Assembly (NCBI GenBank): GCA_004124475.1
Contig: SCKK01000026.1
Span: 1 to 46,881 of the forward strand
Source: Fidelibacterota bacterium
Lineage (GTDB): Bacteria; Fidelibacterota; Marinisomatia; Marinisomatales; SCKK01
Direction: 5' to 3'
Length of the DNA: 46,881 nt
Under the pieces are notes generated by a model. That model was not told the origin of the DNA. It saw nothing but the letters and a program-made list of their open reading frames with translations, and ran no database searches. This document shows positions 35,034 through 45,277 of the stretch, piece after piece. The stretch's first letter is position 1. Each line of letters opens with the position of its first letter. Both the position numbers and the translations under genes were made by a program.

Positions 35034-36241
35034 ATGCAGCATTAATTATTATTGGTAATGAGCTCTTAAGTGGATTTACACTCGACTCAAATTCTACCTG
35101 GATGGGACGGAAACTCCTCGATATTGGTATCAAAACAATGATAAAACTGACGGTAGGAGATTCGGGAAATGCCATCATAGATTCCTTAAGAAGTGTTGAT
35201 GAAAAGTATGACATTGTAATTTTATCAGGTGGGCTTGGACCTACTCATGATGATGTTACCAAAAAAGCTTTCTGTGAGTTTATCGGAGCTGAACTTGTAT
35301 TTGATGAAAGTTATTTTTTAAAATTAAGTGAATCTTTTAAACGGAGGGGTATTGACATTCCGGAATCTAATCGTGATCAGGCATACATTCCCACGAAAGG
35401 AGAAATTATCCCAAATTCAAGGGGTTCAGCATTGGGGCTGAAATTTGTTAAGGACAAAACCAGATTTTACGTAGTTCCTGGCGTACCTTCAGAAATGATG
35501 ACAATGATGGATGAATACATATTACCTGAGTTAAGTGAAATAGCTCCTCATGATCTCATTATCACTACAATTCGCACTACCGGCTTAATGGAATCTGCAT
35601 TATTTGATACGCTAAAAGATATTATGAAATCAACAGAGGTTGATGTCTCTTTCTTACCCGGTTTTATGGGAGTAGATATTCGGCTCTCATCCAGAAACGA
35701 GAAGGTGGTGATGGAATTGTCCTCAAACATCTACGATTTGATAGGGAATTTTATATATTCGGAGGATTGGGAAACGCTGGAAGAAACTGTGGGGAGATTA
35801 CTAAGGGAACAAGGTCTGACCATCGCTGTGGCAGAATCGTGCACGGGAGGACTTCTATCGGATAGGATTACTAATATTCCAGGGAGTTCAGACTATTTTT
35901 TAGGTGGGATGGTCACGTATGATAATCAGGCAAAACAAGATTTGTTAGGCGTTCAAACATATACTTTAGAGGAATTCGGAGCAGTAAGTGAGCAGACAGC
36001 AAAGGAAATGGCGCAGGGTGTTAGAAGGGTGTTTCAAGGGAATATTGGGGTGTCCATAACGGGAATTGCAGGTCCAGATGGAGGTACAGATGAAAAACCG
36101 GTTGGATTGGTGTTTATCGGTTTGGATTTCGAAGGAGATACAGAGGTGAGGTCTTTTACTTTCACAAAAGAAAGACGGTTTAATAAGGAATTGTCGGCCC
36201 AGGCGGCACTGAATATGCTAAGGCTTTCAATTGGGGGATAG
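35030..36241 (+). CDS. cinA: CinA-family nicotinamide-nucleotide amidohydrolase
   Basis: The N-terminal MoCF/COG1058 domain shows ALIIIGNELLSGFTLDSNS and LSGGLGPTHDDVTKKA. The C-terminal CinA domain shows VAESCTGGLLSDRIT and ITGIAGPDGGTDEKP, including the catalytic Ser and Thr region. The enzyme deamidates NMN for NAD recycling and has ADP-ribose pyrophosphatase activity in some members. ATG 35030 at the ATGA overlap gives 403 residues; an upstream in-frame start would lie deep inside pgpA. It is often found near recA, as here. Confidence 0.95.
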   Translation: MNAALIIIGNELLSGFTLDSNSTWMGRKLLDIGIKTMIKLTVGDSGNAIIDSLRSVDEKYDIVILSGGLGPTHDDVTKKAFCEFIGAELVFDESYFLKLSESFKRRGIDIPESNRDQAYIPTKGEIIPNSRGSALGLKFVKDKTRFYVVPGVPSEMMTMMDEYILPELSEIAPHDLIITTIRTTGLMESALFDTLKDIMKSTEVDVSFLPGFMGVDIRLSSRNEKVVMELSSNIYDLIGNFIYSEDWETLEETVGRLLREQGLTIAVAESCTGGLLSDRITNIPGSSDYFLGGMVTYDNQAKQDLLGVQTYTLEEFGAVSEQTAKEMAQGVRRVFQGNIGVSITGIAGPDGGTDEKPVGLVFIGLDFEGDTEVRSFTFTKERRFNKELSAQAALNMLRLSIGG

Positions 36242-36388
36242 ATAACTTGGAAGTTAAAATAGTTCATTAAACAAAAAGATGATTACTACTTTGAATTCAG
36301 GTCTTCCTACAAAGATAAATTTTCAATTTACATAATTTATTTGCCAACTATACACAACCAATGAGCATTTCAGTATTTTAGTTTTTAC

Positions 36389-36970
36389 ATGACTTCCACA
36401 AAATTAATGCGAACCTTCATCGCAGTTGAATTACCCAATGCTGTAAAACAAATGGTGTTGAATCTACAAACAACAGTAACAGCCAAACCCAAAGCAGTCA
36501 AGTGGCTTAAAATGTCAAATATCCATCTAACTCTGAGATTCATTGGACCGACGCCTGAGGAAGAGATTCCCCGAATTAATGAGGCAATAAAGAAAGCGGT
36601 AGAGGGTCATAATGACCACATTTTAAAAGTGACAAAAACAGGTGTCTTTCCCAAAAAGGAACGTCCAAGAATCTTGTGGCTTGGGGTGGAAGGAGAAATT
36701 GATAAAATTCAAAATCTTGTTAGTGACTTAAACAGAGAATTGAAACAATTGGGTTATCCACCCGAAGAAAGAAAATATCACCCACATATCACCGTTGGAC
36801 GGATTCGTTACCCACAAAAGATTACCCCTAATGTCTCTAATTTCTTAAATTCAGAGTACGAACCCATAGAGATAGAGGTTCAGAAAGTAAAATTTTTTCA
36901 AAGTGATCTTGTACCGGGTGGGCCTGTTTATTCCATTTTAGGTATTCACGAACTCACCCCGAATAGTTAG
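36389..36970 (+). CDS. thpR: RNA 2',3'-cyclic phosphodiesterase (2H family)
   Basis: This 193-residue protein has the two HxT motifs of the 2H phosphoesterases, HLT at residues 46-48 and HIT at 133-135, each preceded by a hydrophobic strand. It opens RTFIAVELP, typical of ThpR/LigT. It hydrolyses 2',3'-cyclic ends of RNA. ATG 36407 is an alternative start. The recA gene follows after 11 bases. The 147 bases before it are AT-rich without clear sites. Confidence 0.93.
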   Translation: MTSTKLMRTFIAVELPNAVKQMVLNLQTTVTAKPKAVKWLKMSNIHLTLRFIGPTPEEEIPRINEAIKKAVEGHNDHILKVTKTGVFPKKERPRILWLGVEGEIDKIQNLVSDLNRELKQLGYPPEERKYHPHITVGRIRYPQKITPNVSNFLNSEYEPIEIEVQKVKFFQSDLVPGGPVYSILGIHELTPNS

Positions 36971-36981
36971 GAGAAAATTTC

Positions 36982-38025
36982 ATGACAAAGACAAAAAATG
37001 CAACAACTGAAAGTAAAAAATCAAAAGCTTTGGAACTTGCGGTCACACAGATTGACCGTCAGTTTGGTAAAGGGTCTATCATGCGGTTGGGTGATAAAGA
37101 TAAAATCGGAGGAATTGATGTTATCTCTACAGGGTCCATTTCGCTGGATGCTGCTCTTGGTATCGGGGGGATTCCCAGAGGAAGAATTACAGAAATCTAT
37201 GGACCTGAAGGGTCGGGTAAAACAACTCTTGGTCTTCATTTATTGGCAGAGGCTCAAAAAAAGGACGGCTATGGTGTCTTTATTGATGCGGAACATGCCC
37301 TCGACCCAAACTATGCTCAGAGACTGGGAGTTAATACAGATGAATTGCTGGTTTCACAACCCGATACAGGCGAACAGGCACTTGAAATTTGCGATACACT
37401 GGTCAGGAGTGGCGCTGTTGATATAATTATTATTGATTCAGTGGCTGCTTTGGTGCCTCGAGTAGAATTAGAAGGTGAAATGGGCGATATTCATGTTGGA
37501 CTTCAGGCAAGGTTGATGTCACAAGCACTACGGAAATTGACAGGGACTGTTTCCAAGTCAAATACATGTGTTATCTTCATCAACCAAATCCGCGAAAAAA
37601 TTGGAGTCATGTTTGGGAATCCGGAGACAACACCTGGTGGAAGAGCGTTGAAATTTTATACCTCCATTCGTATGGAAATCAGACGCATCTCCATTATTCA
37701 AGAAGGAGATATAAAAATCGGAAGCAGGGTTCGTGTCAAAGTGGTGAAAAACAAATGCGCGCCTCCTTTCAGACAGACAGAATTTGATATCATTTTCGGA
37801 GAGGGGATATCCTATGAAGGTGATCTATTGGACATTGGTGTTACCGCTGGAATCGTGGAAAAGTCAGGGGCATGGTATTCTTATGGAGATGAAAAACTTG
37901 GTCATGGACGGGAAAACTCAAAAAAATTTCTGATGGAATATGATGATGTAAAATCATCAATCGAAAAGCAAGTGAAAGCTTTTCTCGGAATGGAAGTGGA
38001 AGAAAACGGTGATGCTGTAGTGTAA
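36982..38025 (+). CDS. recA: Recombinase RecA
   Basis: This 347-residue protein has Walker [11 protein letters not shown], the catalytic Glu in DAEHALDP, Walker [11 protein letters not shown], the L1 and L2 DNA loops ([19 protein letters not shown] and [21 protein letters not shown]), and an acidic C-terminal tail. It carries out strand exchange and triggers LexA cleavage. TAGGAG precedes the ATG. I see no SOS operator in the short gap, so control may lie before thpR. The recX gene follows by one base. Confidence 0.98.
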   Translation: MTKTKNATTESKKSKALELAVTQIDRQFGKGSIMRLGDKDKIGGIDVISTGSISLDAALGIGGIPRGRITEIYGPEGSGKTTLGLHLLAEAQKKDGYGVFIDAEHALDPNYAQRLGVNTDELLVSQPDTGEQALEICDTLVRSGAVDIIIIDSVAALVPRVELEGEMGDIHVGLQARLMSQALRKLTGTVSKSNTCVIFINQIREKIGVMFGNPETTPGGRALKFYTSIRMEIRRISIIQEGDIKIGSRVRVKVVKNKCAPPFRQTEFDIIFGEGISYEGDLLDIGVTAGIVEKSGAWYSYGDEKLGHGRENSKKFLMEYDDVKSSIEKQVKAFLGMEVEENGDAVV

Positions 38026-38026
38026 G

Positions 38027-38665
38027 GTGGACAAAAAGAATGAGATTACTGCTATCAAGGTCCCACTGAAACGCCCGGACAGGCGTTCGCTATACCTTGA
38101 CGGGAAATTTGCCTTCAGTGTGTCTGAAGGCATTTTTTTTCTACATAATCTCAATGTGGGTGATTGCATTACTCAAAGACAAATGATTACTCTAAAAGCA
38201 GATGATGATCGGTATAAAATAAGTGAAGCAGCTTACCGGCTATTGGGATATCGCCAGAGAAGTGTCAGTGAACTTCGAACCCGTTTACTCCAAAAAGGAT
38301 GGGAAAGTGATGAAATCGAACCCGTTATCAAGGAACTTTATGACAAGGGATATTTGGATGATCTCGAGTTTGCAAGAATGTATACCAGAGATAAAATAAA
38401 ACTTAAATACCTGGGTCCTGTAGCCTTGAGAAATGAATTATTCAGAACAGGGGTAGATAAGGAAATCATCGAAAAGGTTATTGATGAAGCCTATTCTTCC
38501 AAGTCACCCCGAGAATTAATGTTAGAACTCCTCCTGAAAAAACGGATTTCATTGGATAAACCGATGGAGAATAAAGAAAAAATCCGTCTTGTTAATTTGT
38601 TAAAAAGGAAAGGCTACAGGTGGGAGGATATTGAACCGGTCATTTCCGTCATAAAAACCCGTTGA
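38027..38665 (+). CDS. recX: Regulatory protein RecX
   Basis: This 212-residue protein consists of three-helix repeats, with AAYRLLGYRQRSVSELRTRLLQKGW and LYDKGYLDDLEFARMYTRD matching the core RecX signature. The first ~55 residues are a beta-rich extension common in this part of the tree. RecX caps RecA filaments and limits their growth. The start is GTG, one base after the recA stop. Confidence 0.93.
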   Translation: MDKKNEITAIKVPLKRPDRRSLYLDGKFAFSVSEGIFFLHNLNVGDCITQRQMITLKADDDRYKISEAAYRLLGYRQRSVSELRTRLLQKGWESDEIEPVIKELYDKGYLDDLEFARMYTRDKIKLKYLGPVALRNELFRTGVDKEIIEKVIDEAYSSKSPRELMLELLLKKRISLDKPMENKEKIRLVNLLKRKGYRWEDIEPVISVIKTR

Positions 38666-38714
38666 ATATCCCTCGACCCGACGGTAAATTCGTTTCCATT
38701 TTAAACGAACCGCT

Positions 38715-40307
38715 ATGAAAAAACAAATCCTCGGAATATTAGCGCTCATATTATTATCTTACTCTGTCTATGCACAGGAAGGCGGATCACAAACGACTCA
38801 AGGGAGTGTAGGAGCGGTGACCATTGATGGAAAGTTATGGAATCAGATCGCATTGAGACCCGTCATCCCATTCGGAAAATTCGGTGTTGCCCTTGATCTG
38901 GTCGTCTACATCGATGGTGAAGGGAATATTCATAAAGATGAGTGGGACTTTTCTTCGCTTGGGGCAACAAAGAACACGATCATAGATAAAATCTACTATA
39001 TCAGGTATGGCTTACCTGGTGATCCTTTATATTTCAGGGTTGGCGCACTCGATTATGTATCTTTGGGATATGGTATTCTTGTGTCCGGTTATTCCAATAC
39101 CATACAATATCCTCAGGTGAGAAAAGTGGGACTTTATTTGAGGCTGAAAAAGTGGAACCATTCGTTTGAGGGATTTATAAACGATTTCAAAGAAAATATA
39201 GGACTATTTGGGATGAGTGTGAGTCGTCCACTTCCTGGTGGATTCAAGGGAGGAATAACAGTAGTGACCGACCGGAATCAATATCTCGGTTTAAAAGATA
39301 GAGATGATGATGGTGTCCCTGATGTGTTGGATGATTTCCCTCGAAATGCCGGTATTTGGGCTGATACGGATGGGGATGGAATTGAAGACAGTGTCGACCC
39401 GGATGCTGATGGAGATAATATTATAGACGGAGGTCAAGATCGCGATGGAGATGGAATTATAGATGGAACTGAAACCGTAGATCTGGAAGGGGATGGAAAC
39501 CTAGGGATACCCTATGATGACGAAATTGTCTTAAAAAAAGACTCACGACTTAAAAATGGGGATCCCATTGCAGGGGTGGCTTTCGATGTGAGTTATCCTT
39601 TGCTGAATCAAAAAAAACTGAGAGTGGATATTTATGTTCAAGCCGCTCAACTAATCGGCAAAACTGTGAATCCTGAAACAGATGAAAAAATTGCAACGGG
39701 TATGGGGCTTGTTCCGTTGGGAGTCGCATCCAAATTCGGACCGATGAGATTAAGCCTTGAGTACAGAATCATTCCAAGAGAGGGGAGATTTGATTTTGGT
39801 TACTGGGATCGATCCTATGATATGGAACGAGCAATCTTTCGTGAGGATGTTGATGGAAATATTCAGGTGAAGACCAAAGAAAGCCTCCTGGGTAGATACG
39901 GAAAACAGAAAGGTTTCTACGGAACGTTTGGAGTGGATTTAGGCTCTCTACTTGTATTGAAAACAGAATATCAAAATCTGAGAGGGAAAATTTGGAATGA
40001 CGAAATCGACAAATTCGAAGACCAGCAAAATCGTAGTTTTAAGACCAGTTTAGCGCTTAGAAAAAAGGTTTTCCGGATTAAATATGCTACTTTCTTTTAT
40101 CAACAGAGAAATGTCCAAAATCCTTTTGAATTTGAATTTACAGAAAGTACTGTGATGGGATATGGGGTTGGGTATGAGATATCTGCCGGCATTACATTAA
40201 ATTATATTTTTCGTCGAACTTTTCGTGATTTGAACGGGGATGGGGACGTAAAAGACGATGGAGAAACCATTAATATCACAACTGTCGAAACAACATTCAA
40301 CCTATGA
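38715..40307 (+). CDS. Outer-membrane beta-barrel protein with calcium-binding DxDxDG repeats
   Basis: A signal peptide (ILGILALILLSYSVYAQ) opens this 530-residue protein. Many alternating amphipathic strands ending in aromatic residues suggest a barrel. Residues about 194-265 form thrombospondin-type-3-like Ca-binding repeats, including DRDDDGVPD, DTDGDGIED and DRDGDGIID, set within the barrel rather than at an end. Ligand and role are unknown. The stop overlaps the alaS start, so an envelope protein and a tRNA synthetase share a transcript. The DNA repeats in this stretch are in frame and intact. Confidence 0.8.
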   Translation: MKKQILGILALILLSYSVYAQEGGSQTTQGSVGAVTIDGKLWNQIALRPVIPFGKFGVALDLVVYIDGEGNIHKDEWDFSSLGATKNTIIDKIYYIRYGLPGDPLYFRVGALDYVSLGYGILVSGYSNTIQYPQVRKVGLYLRLKKWNHSFEGFINDFKENIGLFGMSVSRPLPGGFKGGITVVTDRNQYLGLKDRDDDGVPDVLDDFPRNAGIWADTDGDGIEDSVDPDADGDNIIDGGQDRDGDGIIDGTETVDLEGDGNLGIPYDDEIVLKKDSRLKNGDPIAGVAFDVSYPLLNQKKLRVDIYVQAAQLIGKTVNPETDEKIATGMGLVPLGVASKFGPMRLSLEYRIIPREGRFDFGYWDRSYDMERAIFREDVDGNIQVKTKESLLGRYGKQKGFYGTFGVDLGSLLVLKTEYQNLRGKIWNDEIDKFEDQQNRSFKTSLALRKKVFRIKYATFFYQQRNVQNPFEFEFTESTVMGYGVGYEISAGITLNYIFRRTFRDLNGDGDVKDDGETINITTVETTFNL

Positions 40308-42922
40308 TGGATTCAAAAAATATCAGACAACAGTTCATCGACTTTTTTAAGGCAAAAGATCATTCCATTGTCCGGAGTGCATCCCTGGTTCCAAGAGACG
40401 ATCCTACCCTCTTGTTTACCAATGCGGGGATGAACCAATTTAAAAATATTTTTCTTGGGAAGGAGATTGCAAAATCATCCCGTGTTGTGAATTCACAAAA
40501 GTGTATTCGAGTAAGTGGCAAGCATAATGATTTGGATGAAGTAGGTTATGATGCATTTCACCATACGTTTTTTGAAATGTTGGGAAATTGGTCCTTTGGC
40601 GACTACTACAAAGCAGAAGCGATCCAATGGGCGTGGGAATTAGTGACTGAAGTATGGGGAATGTCGAAAGACAGATTGTGGGCAACCGTTTATGAGGAGG
40701 ATATTGAGGCGGAAACATTGTGGAAAGAGGTCACGGATATCGACCCTTCCCGGGTGCTTAAATTTGGTAAAAAAGATAATTTCTGGGAAATGGGGGAGAC
40801 GGGTCCCTGCGGTCCTTGTTCTGAAATTCACTATTTTATCGGAGATGATCTATCAAAACAGAACAGGGAAGGAGTCAATGCTTCTCCACAGGCTCCTGCG
40901 GACAACAAGTTCTGGGAATTGTGGAATCTGGTTTTTATACAGAATAATCGTAATCCCGATGGTTCCATAGATGAATTACCGCAGAAACATGTAGATACAG
41001 GCGCCGGATTGGAACGGATTGTGGCTGTGTTACAAAACAAAACCAGCAACTATGATACCGACCTGTTTCAGCCCATTATCCGAACATTAGAGGAGGTAAC
41101 AAAAACGAGATACCGGGATCATAAAATTGCTCATCGTGTGATTTCTGATCATGTGCGGATGCTCGTTTTCGCCATTTCAGACGGGGTTCTTCCCTCAAAT
41201 GAAGGGAGAGGGTATGTCGCCAGACGGATTCTAAGGAGGGCTGCCAGGTTCGGTGGAGAATTGGGTTACCATGAACCATTCATTCACCGGTTGGTAAAGA
41301 CGGTTGTAGACGAAATGGGAGATATCTATCCCGAACTTGTGGAGAAACAGAGGCATGTGGAGAAGATAATCGAGGCGGAAGAGATAAGTTTTAATGAAAC
41401 TCTGGATCGGGGAATGGGACAATTTCATAAAATAGTAGCTGATCTTTCCGGAACAGTTATCCCAGGATTGGCGGCATTCCGTCTATATGATACCTTTGGC
41501 TTTCCCATAGATCTCACAGAGCAGATGGCTCGTGAACAGAATTTGACAGTTGATGTGGTGGGTTTTAAAGTTGAGATGGATGAACAACGTCAAAGAACTC
41601 GTGCCATGGCAAAGTTCAAGTTTGATACTGCAGATTCTGAGTGGATACACTTAACAAAAGGAGAGGACTCCAAATTTCTTGGCTATACGAAAGTATCGGC
41701 AGAGGGTACTATTCGGCGATACCAACAGAAAAACGGCAGTGTCCTGATAGTACTTGATCAAACTCCCTTTTATGCCGAACAGGGAGGACAGATTGGTGAC
41801 ACGGGATTTATCACAGGTGACGGTTTCAAAATTCGGATAACAAATACAGTGAAAGAGGGTACCAGTCATATACACGTCGGTGAATTTATATCGGGTGAAA
41901 AAATCATAACGAAAAACATTACTGCTGAAGTGGAAAGTGTGCGAAGGCAGAACATCCGGAAAAACCATACGGCTACTCATCTTCTTCACGAAGCGCTAAA
42001 AATGATACTTGGCGAACACGTGCACCAGGCGGGGTCCTTGGTTACACCGGATTATTTACGGTTTGACCTGACCCATTATCAGAAAATTACGGGGGAAGAA
42101 ATTCAAAAAATAGAAAAAATTGTCAATGAGGAAATTCTGAAGAATACATTGGTGGATATTGCAGTAAAGGATTTTGATACAGCGAGAGAAGAGGGAGCAG
42201 TCGCCATCTTTGAAGAAAAATATGGTGATGAAGTGAGGGTAATATCCATTGGTAACTTCTCAAAAGAGTTATGTGGGGGAATTCATGTAGAAAGAACGGG
42301 AGACATAGGTTTCTTTAAAATCACTGAGGAATCTTCACTTGCAACAGGCGTGCGGAGATTGGTGGCGGTCACAGGACCCGGTGCTGTGGACTATGTCATT
42401 AAGGGATTAACGACGTTATCAGAGATCCAGGACTTGCTCAATTGCTCCTATGATGAGGTAACTCAAAGAGTGGGAAAGCTGACAGAACGGAAAAGGGAGT
42501 TAGAGAAAGAGTTAAAAAAGCGGCGAACGTCCGATGACGGCTTGGAGTTTGCCAAACTGATGAGTGATAGCATTCAAGTTGGTGAATCAAAGGTTGTTGC
42601 TTGTGTTGTGGAGGCTGATGACATGGACCATCTCAAAACTATCGGTGACCGTGTACTGAAACTTATGAAAAGTGGAATCGGTGTTCTGGGTTCTGAAATC
42701 AATTCAAAAGTGAGTATTGTTTGTGTTGTTTCAAAAGATTTGATCACAAAGGGAATTAAAGCCGGGGACATTGCAAAGGAAATCGGGAATAATTTAGGAG
42801 GGGGAGGGGGAGGAAAATCTCATCTTGCCACGGCAGGTGGAAAGGATCCATCAAACATGAAAATTGCCATAGATAGTTTTAAACAGGATTTGGTTAATAA
42901 GTTGAAAAACGTCAATGAGTGA
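40304..42922 (+). CDS. alaS: Alanyl-tRNA synthetase
   Basis: This 872-residue class II synthetase has the N-terminal catalytic core, including LVPRDDPTLLFTNAGMNQFK (motif 2 area). The editing domain follows, with HTATHLLHEAL and CGGIHVERTG giving the zinc-binding His/Cys set, and the C-terminal C-Ala domain ends in a Gly-rich GGGGGGKSHLATAGG. Length is normal. ATG 40304 overlaps the preceding stop; ATG 40307 is equally possible. The recA-recX-alaS order is widespread, but an outer-membrane gene is inserted here. Confidence 0.98.
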   Translation: MMDSKNIRQQFIDFFKAKDHSIVRSASLVPRDDPTLLFTNAGMNQFKNIFLGKEIAKSSRVVNSQKCIRVSGKHNDLDEVGYDAFHHTFFEMLGNWSFGDYYKAEAIQWAWELVTEVWGMSKDRLWATVYEEDIEAETLWKEVTDIDPSRVLKFGKKDNFWEMGETGPCGPCSEIHYFIGDDLSKQNREGVNASPQAPADNKFWELWNLVFIQNNRNPDGSIDELPQKHVDTGAGLERIVAVLQNKTSNYDTDLFQPIIRTLEEVTKTRYRDHKIAHRVISDHVRMLVFAISDGVLPSNEGRGYVARRILRRAARFGGELGYHEPFIHRLVKTVVDEMGDIYPELVEKQRHVEKIIEAEEISFNETLDRGMGQFHKIVADLSGTVIPGLAAFRLYDTFGFPIDLTEQMAREQNLTVDVVGFKVEMDEQRQRTRAMAKFKFDTADSEWIHLTKGEDSKFLGYTKVSAEGTIRRYQQKNGSVLIVLDQTPFYAEQGGQIGDTGFITGDGFKIRITNTVKEGTSHIHVGEFISGEKIITKNITAEVESVRRQNIRKNHTATHLLHEALKMILGEHVHQAGSLVTPDYLRFDLTHYQKITGEEIQKIEKIVNEEILKNTLVDIAVKDFDTAREEGAVAIFEEKYGDEVRVISIGNFSKELCGGIHVERTGDIGFFKITEESSLATGVRRLVAVTGPGAVDYVIKGLTTLSEIQDLLNCSYDEVTQRVGKLTERKRELEKELKKRRTSDDGLEFAKLMSDSIQVGESKVVACVVEADDMDHLKTIGDRVLKLMKSGIGVLGSEINSKVSIVCVVSKDLITKGIKAGDIAKEIGNNLGGGGGGKSHLATAGGKDPSNMKIAIDSFKQDLVNKLKNVNE

Positions 42923-44372
42923 CCACCTGATTTTTCATAAGAGTCACCCAGGCAAAATCGGTTACTCATTGCCCTCATTGGATGTGCCGGAAGTCTCTCC
43001 TTCAGACGTTGTTGGATCCGAATTTCTTCGAAAAAAGGAACTGCACTTGCCGGAAGTAACTGAGCCGGAAGTAGTCCGGCACTACACCAATCTTTCCACC
43101 AAAAACCACCACGTGGATAAGGATGTATATCCACTTGGGTCTTGCACGATGAAATACAATCCTAAAGTGAATGATGCCATGGCAAACCTGACAGGATTTT
43201 CCCTGGTACACCCTAACCAGTTAATGAAAACCGTTCAGGGGGCGTTGGCTGTGATCTCAGGACTGGAGGAACAATTGAAAGCCATCACAGGTATGTCTCG
43301 TTTTACGTTGCAGCCCAGCGCCGGATCGCAGGGAGAGTTGGTGGGCATTCTCATCATGCACAAATATCATGAATTGCAGGGCAACCAGAAAAAAACTATT
43401 CTGATTCCTGATACTGCCCACGGAACTAACCCTGCCAGTGTAACCATGGCGGGGTACGAGGCAGTTCAGGTTCGTTCCAATAAAAAAGGACGAGTGGATA
43501 TTGAGGACTTGAAAAATAAACTTACTGACAACGTGGCTGGAATGATGTTAACTCAGCCTAACACCCTCGGACTTTTTGAGAATGACATCCTGGAGATTAC
43601 TCGAATGGTTCATGAAGCCGGTGGACTCATGTACATGGATGGTGCTAACCTGAATGCCATTTTGGGGTTGGTCCGGCCGATGGATATGGGATTTGATATT
43701 GTCCACATCAATCTGCACAAAACATTTTCTACTCCCCATGGCGGAGGCGGACCGGGTTCGGGACCCATCGGGGTTGTGGAGAATCTTGTGAAATTCCTCC
43801 CCATACCCCTGATTGATGAGAAGGATGGACAGTACTATATAAATGATGATCTCCCGAACTCCATTGGAAGAGTACACACATACTTTGGGAACTTCGGTAT
43901 TCTCGTCCGGGCGTATACCTACATTTTGCTTTTGGGGATTGAGGGAATCCGTACTATTTCGAGACAGGCGATATTGAATGCCAACTATCTGAAGGCTCGT
44001 GTCAAAAATGCTTACGACTTATTTCAAGACGATCACTGCATGCATGAGTTTGTTCTGACTGCTGTGAAACAGAAAAAGGCTGGAGTAAAAGCCCTCGATA
44101 TTGGGAAAAGATTATTAGATTATGGATTCCATGCCCCTACAGTTTATTTCCCCATAAATGTTCCCGAAGCGATGATGGTAGAACCGACAGAATCTGAATC
44201 CGTAGAAAGTCTTGACAGGTTTGCCGATGCCCTCATCAAAATCGATGATGAGGCAAAGAACAATCCCGATTTATTGAAAAATGCCCCCTATTCCACTCCG
44301 GTGAGGCGCTTGGATGAAGTCACGGCAAACCGTTCCCTGACACTCCGCTGGACACCTGATCTTGAAGGTTGA
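42915..44372 (+). CDS. gcvPB: Glycine dehydrogenase (decarboxylating), subunit 2
   Basis: This 485-residue PLP enzyme is the C-terminal half of glycine cleavage P-protein. It shows YPLGSCTMKYNPK, LQPSAGSQGELVGI, DTAHGTNPASV and HINLHKTFSTPHGGGGPG, where the Lys (about residue 268) binds PLP. It decarboxylates glycine and loads the aminomethyl group on H-protein. The split form needs GcvPA, which is not next to it. It overlaps alaS by eight bases. Confidence 0.95.
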   Translation: MSDHLIFHKSHPGKIGYSLPSLDVPEVSPSDVVGSEFLRKKELHLPEVTEPEVVRHYTNLSTKNHHVDKDVYPLGSCTMKYNPKVNDAMANLTGFSLVHPNQLMKTVQGALAVISGLEEQLKAITGMSRFTLQPSAGSQGELVGILIMHKYHELQGNQKKTILIPDTAHGTNPASVTMAGYEAVQVRSNKKGRVDIEDLKNKLTDNVAGMMLTQPNTLGLFENDILEITRMVHEAGGLMYMDGANLNAILGLVRPMDMGFDIVHINLHKTFSTPHGGGGPGSGPIGVVENLVKFLPIPLIDEKDGQYYINDDLPNSIGRVHTYFGNFGILVRAYTYILLLGIEGIRTISRQAILNANYLKARVKNAYDLFQDDHCMHEFVLTAVKQKKAGVKALDIGKRLLDYGFHAPTVYFPINVPEAMMVEPTESESVESLDRFADALIKIDDEAKNNPDLLKNAPYSTPVRRLDEVTANRSLTLRWTPDLEG

Positions 44373-44378
44373 TGGCCC

Positions 44379-44831
44379 GTGGAATACGTGACGAGTGATT
44401 CTGAGATAATTCTATATCTTCAACAGGGCGATTCACTGATCGAGAGTCTTACCCAATTAGCAGAGGAGAAAGGGTTGTCATCAGCTTTTTTTCAAGGAAT
44501 TGGCGCCGTAACCGATGTAACTCTGGGATATTACAATCTTCAGGAAAAGCAGTATGAGACTAAAGAATTTAACGAGAATTATGAACTGATTTCATGTCTG
44601 GGTAATATCGCTCAGAAAGAGGGTGCTCTCTTTGTTCACGCCCATGTCACTATCGGCGACAGGAATTACAACGTTTTTGGGGGACATTTATTCCAAGCTA
44701 CCATTTCTGTTGTAGGAGAGTTCATAGTGAATTCTATAAATATTAAAATTGAGAGGACGATGAACGAGAATGTAGGACTGGCGGTATGGGATTTGAAGAG
44801 GTGCAAATATGACCAAAAGAACAACCATTAA
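44379..44831 (+). CDS. PPC (DUF296) domain protein
   Basis: This 150-residue single-domain protein has the PPC/DUF296 core: LSSAFFQGIGAVTDVTLGYYN, ALFVHAHVTIGD and GGHLFQATISVVGEFIV, the last with the conserved GGH metal or ligand site. PPC domains occur in plant AT-hook proteins and as stand-alone bacterial proteins of uncertain role. The start is GTG, six bases after gcvPB, and it overlaps ridA by 23 bases. Function cannot be assigned. Confidence 0.9.
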   Translation: MEYVTSDSEIILYLQQGDSLIESLTQLAEEKGLSSAFFQGIGAVTDVTLGYYNLQEKQYETKEFNENYELISCLGNIAQKEGALFVHAHVTIGDRNYNVFGGHLFQATISVVGEFIVNSINIKIERTMNENVGLAVWDLKRCKYDQKNNH

Positions 44832-45198
44832 AACAGACAAAGCTCCCAAAGCAGTGGGACCCTACAGTCAGGCGATTGTTGTGGGGGATTTGATATTCAC
44901 AGCAGGGCAGATTCCCCTCGATCCTGAAACTGGAAAGCTGATTGGAGGGACATTTCAGGACAGGGTAAAACGTGTATTGGACAACCTGGATGCAATCCTG
45001 ATAGAAGCGGGGTGTAGTCTGAGTCAGGCGGTAAAGGTGACCGTATTCCTCACTGATCTGTCCCGGTTTGAGGAGTTGAATGACGTTTATGTTGAATATT
45101 TTTCCGATGAACCGCCTGCCAGGTCAACCCTGCAGGTATCTCAACTCCCGTTGGGTACAGATGTGGAGATTGAATGTGTGGCTCTCAGATCAAAATAA
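44809..45198 (+). CDS. ridA: RidA-family reactive imine/enamine deaminase
   Basis: This 129-residue YjgF/YER057c/UK114-family protein has AVGPYSQAIVVGDLIFTAGQIPLDP at the start, the conserved Arg in PARSTLQVSQLPLG, and VEIECVAL near the end. The active Arg and surrounding residues are those of RidA, which hydrolyses reactive enamines made by PLP enzymes. Being coupled to gcvPB and a PPC gene fits a detoxifying role beside a PLP enzyme. It is the last intact core gene before the degraded right end. Confidence 0.96.
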   Translation: MTKRTTIKTDKAPKAVGPYSQAIVVGDLIFTAGQIPLDPETGKLIGGTFQDRVKRVLDNLDAILIEAGCSLSQAVKVTVFLTDLSRFEELNDVYVEYFSDEPPARSTLQVSQLPLGTDVEIECVALRSK

Positions 45199-45277
45199 TG
45201 CGAGTTATAATCATGATCCACTCATTTCCTGATCGGTAATAAAAACTGTCTCAAATGCTGAGGGACTTAACTACTGA

